Source of the DNA: Tetrastigma voinierianum
Taxonomy: Eukaryota; Streptophyta; Magnoliopsida; Vitales; Vitaceae
Direction: 5' to 3'
NCBI GenBank assembly: GCA_016808115.1
Contig: JAEQBH010004429.1
Location: forward strand, 186,001-250,000
DNA length: 64,000 bases
Below the pieces are notes generated by a model, which saw only the letters and a program-made list of their open reading frames with translations, searched no databases and had not been told where the DNA came from. Positions 59,357-64,000 of this stretch are shown here, piece by piece; the first letter of the stretch is position 1, and every line of letters starts with the position of its first letter. Made by a program: the position numbers and the translations under genes.

Positions 59357-60214
59357 AACCCCAACTAAACAGTTCCACTAGGAAACAGTCAGAGGTTGAG
59401 AAGGTGGATAAACCAGTCTCACAGGATCCGACCTACTCATCCCATACCTGCAGAGATTGAGGAAGAGTAAGCTTGACAAGCAGTTCACAAATTTATGGAG
59501 GTGTTTAAGAAACTATAAATCAACATCCCTTTCGTGGATGCGCTGGAGCAAATGCTAACCTATGTTAAGTTTATGAAGGACATTTTATCGAAGAAATGAA
59601 GGTTGGAGGAATATGAGACCATTACTTACTGACGGAATCTGATGCCATAATATAGAAGAAGCTGCCCCATAAATTAAAGGATCCCGGGAGTTTCACCATT
59701 CCATGCATCATAGGTACTGCAGTTTTCGAGAGAGCATTATGTGATCTTGGAACTAGCATTAACTTGATACCTCTTTCCATATTCAGAAGATTAGGGCTCG
59801 AGGAAGCTAAACCAACACTTGATCACCCCTTCAACTAACGGATCAATCCAAGCATCAAAAGAATTGTGAAGATGTACTAGTGAAGGTAGACAAGTTCATC
59901 TTCCCTACAGATTTCATTGTCTTGGACATGGAGGAAGATAAGGAGATACCTATCATCCTGGGTAGGCCATTTTATGCTTGGAAGAGCTTTAGTGATGCGA
60001 GAAAGTAGAGCTAAGGTTGACGATGCGAGGATGAGAAGTTAGATTGATGTGTTTTGAGGCGATAAGACACCCTAGCGGTGACTCTTGCTATCGTATTGAG
60101 AACATTGAGGCTATAGTGTAAAACCATGAAGATACCAATGATCCCTTGGAAACTAGCTTCCTGCAGGTTGATCCATAAGAACTAGATGATGAAGCAAAAG
60201 CGTATGTTCAATGG
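59357..60214 (+). pseudogene. gag C-terminus and aspartic protease relic, Athila-like
   Basis: The segment resumes the Athila-like element after the solo LTR. Pieces SKLDKQFTKFMEVFKKL, INIPFVDALEQM and KFMKDILSKK lead into the protease FTIPCIIGTAVFERALCDLG TSINLIPLSIFRRLGLEEAK. The active-site triad position is Asp-Leu-Gly (59743-59751), the form usual in this lineage. The frame is then lost near 59840, with pieces such as VKVDKFIFP and IILGRPF continuing to about 59970. Confidence 0.85.
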
Positions 60215-61351
60215 ATGAATTCCTTTGAAGAAAACTGTGGGAAATATTATGAGCCTCTTGGAGAAAGTGTGAACAAGTCAATACCATCTATCGAGAAGGC
60301 ACCACAGCTTGAACAGAAACAACTACCCGAGCATTTGTTGTATGCTTATTTGGGGAACTCTTCTACGTTACCAGTCATCATCGGAGCATCACTAACTGAA
60401 GCCCGAGAGGAAAAGTTGTTGAGGATATTAAGGGATCACAAAGCTGCGATTGGATGGTCATTGCTTGACTTGAAAGGAGTCGAGCACAACATGTGCATGC
60501 AAATTATCTTGTTAGAAGACGGTTACAAACCGTCAATGGAAGCACATATAAGACTCAATCCTACGATGAAGGAAGTCGTAAGAAAAGAAGTTCTGAAGTG
60601 GTTGAATCTTTGGGGCAATCTATTCCAGACATCCCATGAGTAAACCCGATTGCAAATAGTTCAAGGATTGGAATGAGCGGTATAAGAACTGAAAGTGACA
60701 TTTTGCTTCCTTTAAAAACAGTGACTAGATGGAGGATCTACATTGACTACAGAAGGCTAAATAAGGCCACTCGTAAGAACCACTTCCCCCTTTCTTTCTT
60801 AGTCCGAGATCTTGAATATAGTAAATTGGACATGATTGATGTGTTTCTAGATCGTCTCGGGCTACAATCGGATGGCCATACTTTTAGAGGACGAGATGAA
60901 CCTTCACATGTCCATTTGGAGCATTTGCATCCCACGAGATGCCTTTCGGACTATGTGCCTAGAAATTACTTTTCAACGGTGTATGATGGCAATATTCTCA
61001 TATATGGTGGAGAGGACAATTGAGGTATTTATGGATGATTTTTCTGTTGTGGGAGTATCATTTGATGATTGCCTTGAAAACTTGAGAGCTGTGCTAATGA
61101 GATGTGAAGAAACCAACCTAATGCTCAATTGGGAGAAGTGTCACTTCATGGTACGAGAAGGTATCGTTCTCGGTCACAACATTTCAGCAAGGGGAATTGA
61201 AGTGGATATAGTGAAGGTAGAGGTGATTGAGTTGCCACCACCTACTTTTGTGAAGGGAATCCAGAGTTTTCTGGGACAAGCGGGATTCTATAGGCGATTC
61301 ATAAAAGACTTTTCTAAAATAGCTAAGCCACTATCTAACCTTCTTATGTAG
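60215..61351 (+). pseudogene. Reverse transcriptase relic, Athila-like
   Basis: An N-terminal linker (60215-60643) with HKAAIGWSLLDLKG leads to the RT domain: YIDYRRLNKATRKNHFPL (about 60738-60790), a damaged middle with a frame change and an apparent small deletion around 60840-60960, then FQRCMMAIFS, the catalytic FMDD at 61028-61039, NLMLNWEKCHFMV and GFYRRFIKDFSKIAKPLS (about 61285-61340). The first stop (near 60642) and the frame changes show it cannot yield full RT. It is well preserved relative to the other retroelements here. Confidence 0.9.
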
Positions 61352-61439
61352 GGAGTAGTGTTCACTTTTGATAAAGCGGTCACGTCGAGCCTTATGACTC
61401 ACGAAGGAGGAAATTGATTTTAGCACCAATAGTAGTCAC

Positions 61440-61830
61440 CGGATTAGGCATCGCCCTTTGAGCTGATGTGTGATGCGAGTGACTTTGCAGTGGGAGCTTT
61501 ATTGGGTCAGAAGAAAGACAAGGCCTTCCGAGCCATCTATTATGCTAGTAGGACCTTGAATGAGGCACAGTTAAACTATGCCACAACCGAGAAAGAACTC
61601 TTGGCTATTGTCCTTGCATTCGACAAATTTAGACCATACTTGATAGGTAATAAGGTAATAGTACATATTGATCACTCAACCATCAAATATCTCATGGACA
61701 AGAAAGATGCCAAGCCAAGGCTAATCAAATGGGTGTTAATGCTTCAAGAGTTTGACCTCGAGATTAAAGACAAAAAGGGAATAGAGAATGCGGTTTGCGG
61801 ACATCTATCCAGGACTTGGGGGCTGTGTGA
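61440..61830 (+). pseudogene. RNase H domain, Athila-like (nearly intact)
   Basis: A continuous frame contains MCDASDFAVGALLGQKKDK, YYASRTLNEAQLNYATTEKE, LIGNKVIVHIDHSTIKYL and DAKPRLIKWVLMLQEFDLEI. The catalytic acidic residues Asp (CDAS), Glu (TTEKE) and Asp (HIDH) are all kept. A frame change upstream (near 61350-61440) cuts it from RT. The frame stays open to 62047 into the integrase approach. Confidence 0.9.
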
Positions 61831-62717
61831 AGTGCAGTTAATGACAACTTCCCGGATGAGCAACTGTGGCTATGTTAGAGGTAAGTCTTGTGTGTCTTGG
61901 TTTCTTGACTATGTCAACTATTTGGTAGCTAAGGTGATTCCCTCGAGATTTACATACGACGGAAAGAAGAAATTATTCTCACGAGTTGAGGCATTACTAT
62001 TGGGAAGAACCCGATCCTCACATAGACCTTTGTGCGAGATCAAGTAATAAGAAGATGTGTGCGAGGAAGAAAATATGCGGGTAACATCCTACAGCTCTTT
62101 GTCATTCTACGAAGTGTGGAGGCGCTTTGGGGAAATGGGACAGCATGAGTTCTCCAATCGGGCTTTGTGTGACCTTATTTAGAGATGCCTATGCTTATGT
62201 ATCGGCTTGTGATAGGTGTCGAAAAGATGGGTAGTATATCTAGGAGAGATGGAAGCACCTTTGAAGGGTATTCTTGAAGTTGAAGCTTGTTTGATGTATA
62301 GGGGGTTGATTTCATGGGCCCATTCCCATCTTCCCTACGTGACAAGTACATTTTACTAAACGATGGATTATGTATCGAGTGGGTGGAAACAGTGCTACTC
62401 AAAAAAATGATGCTAAGGTGATTGCTTAAGTTCCTCAAAATATCTTCACCCAGGATTCGAACGCCTGAGAGGCCTTAATAAGTGATAAGTGTAGCCTCTT
62501 TTGCTGTAATAAGTGGGGTGGCTTTATTGTTGAGTATGCCATCAGAGCCTGAAATTGCCACAGCTATCACCCGAAAACGATGGGATGGCAGAGGTATCCA
62601 ACAAAGAGATTAAGGAAATCATCAAGAAGATAGTGAATGCTTCTTGAAAAGATTGGGCAAATAAAATCGATAATGCTTTATGGGCATACTAAACAGCTTT
62701 TAAGACCCCAATAGGTA
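61831..62717 (+). pseudogene. Integrase relic, Athila-like, cut by an LTR
   Basis: Pieces resembling the HHCC zinc region (about 62060-62215: SFCHSTKCGGALW-like, AYVSACDRC) are followed by GGLISWAHSHLP/DFMGPFPSS (about 62305-62335), a small duplicated or lost stretch, and VSNKEIKEIIKKIVNAS (about 62597-62645). The end DNALWAY-stop-TAFKTPIGM reaches 62717, where the downstream LTR begins. The catalytic core is broken in several places. Confidence 0.8.
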
Positions 62718-64000
62718 TGTCACGCCCGTCGGATCCCGGTCCGACCCGATTGGTGGATCCGAACCGAAGTCCGGGGCGTGATACTATTTATATTATATAC
62801 TGTATACTATACTGTACTGGGACTCTCATTGACCTATTCTTTCTCAGAGTTGTACCTGTACCTGTGGGTATACAAACAATTTCTGTAATAACAAAAATCA
62901 TTTACATATACCAAAAGAACTACCACCGGAGTGGTGTCCATAAAAATCTATACACATATATAAAGTCCCATTTACTTATACAAATACAATTTCTATTACA
63001 AAACATCAGAGATTGCGGAAGCAGTGCTGGTGAGCACCTATCTCTGAGATGGCCTACTCTGCTGATGTGGAATGTCCTGTCCTCCTAGCCTCTCTTCGGG
63101 GTACCACCACAGTTGAACACCGTGCTAAGCTGCGCTTGAGTGGAACATAAGCATGGACAGTCATCAATGGCGATTGTCACAAGCTTATACATATGCATTT
63201 CATATATCTATACATATTTCTATAACTTTAATTCCTTATCATCTTATATTCCTATTGCATGTCAATCTTTTTCCCATTACCTGTTCTATGTCTTTGGCAT
63301 ATCCTTTATCTATACTTTTTCTGTGTTCCTATTTTTATACTTTACATATTCCTATACTTATCATGTTCATTTCCTTTCATGTCCGTATACTGTGCATGTA
63401 TCATATACATTCATATCTCATATACTTTCATATAACTTATCTTATCTTATCTTTGTGCTTTTATCTACATTCTTATACTTTCGCCTCACGGTGCACATAT
63501 GCTTTCATATGATACTTTCATATCTTGTACTTTCATATGTCTTTTGTTTCTAGTCTTTTCATCTTTGAGTTCGACTTGTTGCATTATGTACTATTACATA
63601 TCATTTCTTATCTATACCTATATCATGTCTTCTTTCATGTTGTGGCTACACCCATGCTATACCTTTCATTTACCTTTCTCTTTTCTCTACTTTCTGTACT
63701 TTACTTGTTCATATCCTTTTCGTGTACTATACTTTGTACTTTCTATATACTGTATTCATGTACTGTTCATTTCCTATACTGTTTTCTGTTATATTTTTCA
63801 TATGGCTTTCTCTTTTATGTACTTGCATATGATGTCATATACCTTCATATGATATTCATATACTGTGCTTTTCATATCTTATGCTTTTTCATATACTGTA
63901 CTTTTCATATGCTTTTCGTATACTATGCTTTTCATATACTATACTTGTTCATATACTTTTCATGTACTATGTACTTTTCATATACTGTCATATTGTACTT
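62718..64000 (+). repeat. Start of a Tekay/Del-like LTR, cut by the window edge
   Basis: Integrase reading stops and TGTCACGCCCGTCGGATCCC begins, a classic Tekay/Del LTR start; GTCCGGGGCGTGATA at 62768-62783 forms an inverted repeat with it. From about 63180 the sequence is low-complexity, dominated by TTCATATACTTTCATAT and TATACTGTACTT-type words to 64000. Long open frames in it (63140-63852) are caused by this pyrimidine/AT bias and encode no recognised protein. The upstream target word would be AGGTA (62713-62717); its partner is outside the window. Confidence 0.78.

Larger units (their letters stand above)
52711..62717 (+). mobile_element. Athila-like Ty3/gypsy element, interrupted by LTR insertions
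   Basis: A primer-binding-site relic (54541), gag (54760-56332) and pol (59357-62717: protease, RT, RNase H, integrase) lie in order on the plus strand. Sequence motifs, including the DLGTSIN protease box and the FMDDFSV reverse transcriptase box, match the Athila group. A 3.0-kb LTR (56333-59356) separates gag from protease, and another LTR begins at 62718 within integrase. Removing these rejoins one element. Frame changes and stops are common, so the copy is dead. Its 3' part lies beyond the window, and the 5' boundary is not defined. Confidence 0.82.

Noticed and set aside
62448..62475. tRNA T-loop-like word (GGATTCGAACGCCTGAG)
   Set aside because: It falls in the integrase relic at a place where the family's own coding sequence explains it, and no D-arm or acceptor stem lies nearby.
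63140..63852. Long hydrophobic open frames near the window end
   Set aside because: They translate TTCATATACT-type low-complexity sequence inside an LTR, and their apparent membrane segments reflect base composition.

Overview
The window is nuclear DNA of a flowering plant. It carries split genes with plant GT-AG and GC-AG introns, plant-only gene families (an IMK2-type LRR receptor kinase, plant PRA1, plant MDL/MIF), and dense nests of plant LTR retrotransposons and DNA transposons. No organelle or bacterial signature is seen. The species cannot be fixed from the sequence.

Layout. 1-2.98 kb is very AT-rich, with a 93-bp TA tract and a ~0.6-kb inverted-repeat MITE. About 3.0-14.7 kb reads as one degenerate Mutator-like element (MULE). 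A diverged inverted-repeat pair marks its ends, a plant-mobile-domain (PMD/MAIN-like) gene lies on + and a MuDR-type transposase on -, pointing towards each other as mudrA and mudrB do. 15.28-18.38 kb holds the only intact gene, a two-exon IMK2-like receptor pseudokinase (829 aa, minus strand) whose intron is largely a tandem repeat. 22.18-22.81 kb holds a PRA1 gene whose protein is readable only across about eight frame changes. 26.36-28.90 kb holds a three-exon MDL (MIF/D-dopachrome tautomerase-like) gene with a GC donor, two single-base losses in exon 2, and a first exon lacking the usual Met-Pro start.

29.41-42.93 kb is a G+C-rich ~13.5-kb Ty3/gypsy element of Tat-like build: LTRs of ~750 bp, decayed gag-PR-RT-RH-INT, then a ~6.7-kb 3' region with a ~2.9-kb array of ~97-bp tandem repeats. 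It starts ~515 bp upstream of the MDL start. 44.28-46.56 kb holds an hAT transposase relic with a G+C-rich flank. From ~47 kb to the end is a nest of gypsy elements: LTR fragments (47.1-52.7 kb), then an Athila-like element (PBS 54.54 kb, gag 54.8-56.3 kb, pol 59.4-62.7 kb). A 3.0-kb solo LTR (56.33-59.36 kb) splits it between gag and protease, and a second LTR beginning at 62,718 cuts its integrase and runs off the window.

The cellular genes do not form a pathway: IMK2 (membrane signalling scaffold), PRA1 (Rab/vesicle traffic) and MDL (tautomerase fold) are independent loci. The most notable structures are the MULE with PMD cargo in the mudrB position, the satellite-like array inside the Tat-like element, and the contrast between an intact IMK2 and indel-riddled but otherwise conserved PRA1 and MDL genes. 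Coordinates of decayed elements are approximate because they were aligned by eye.
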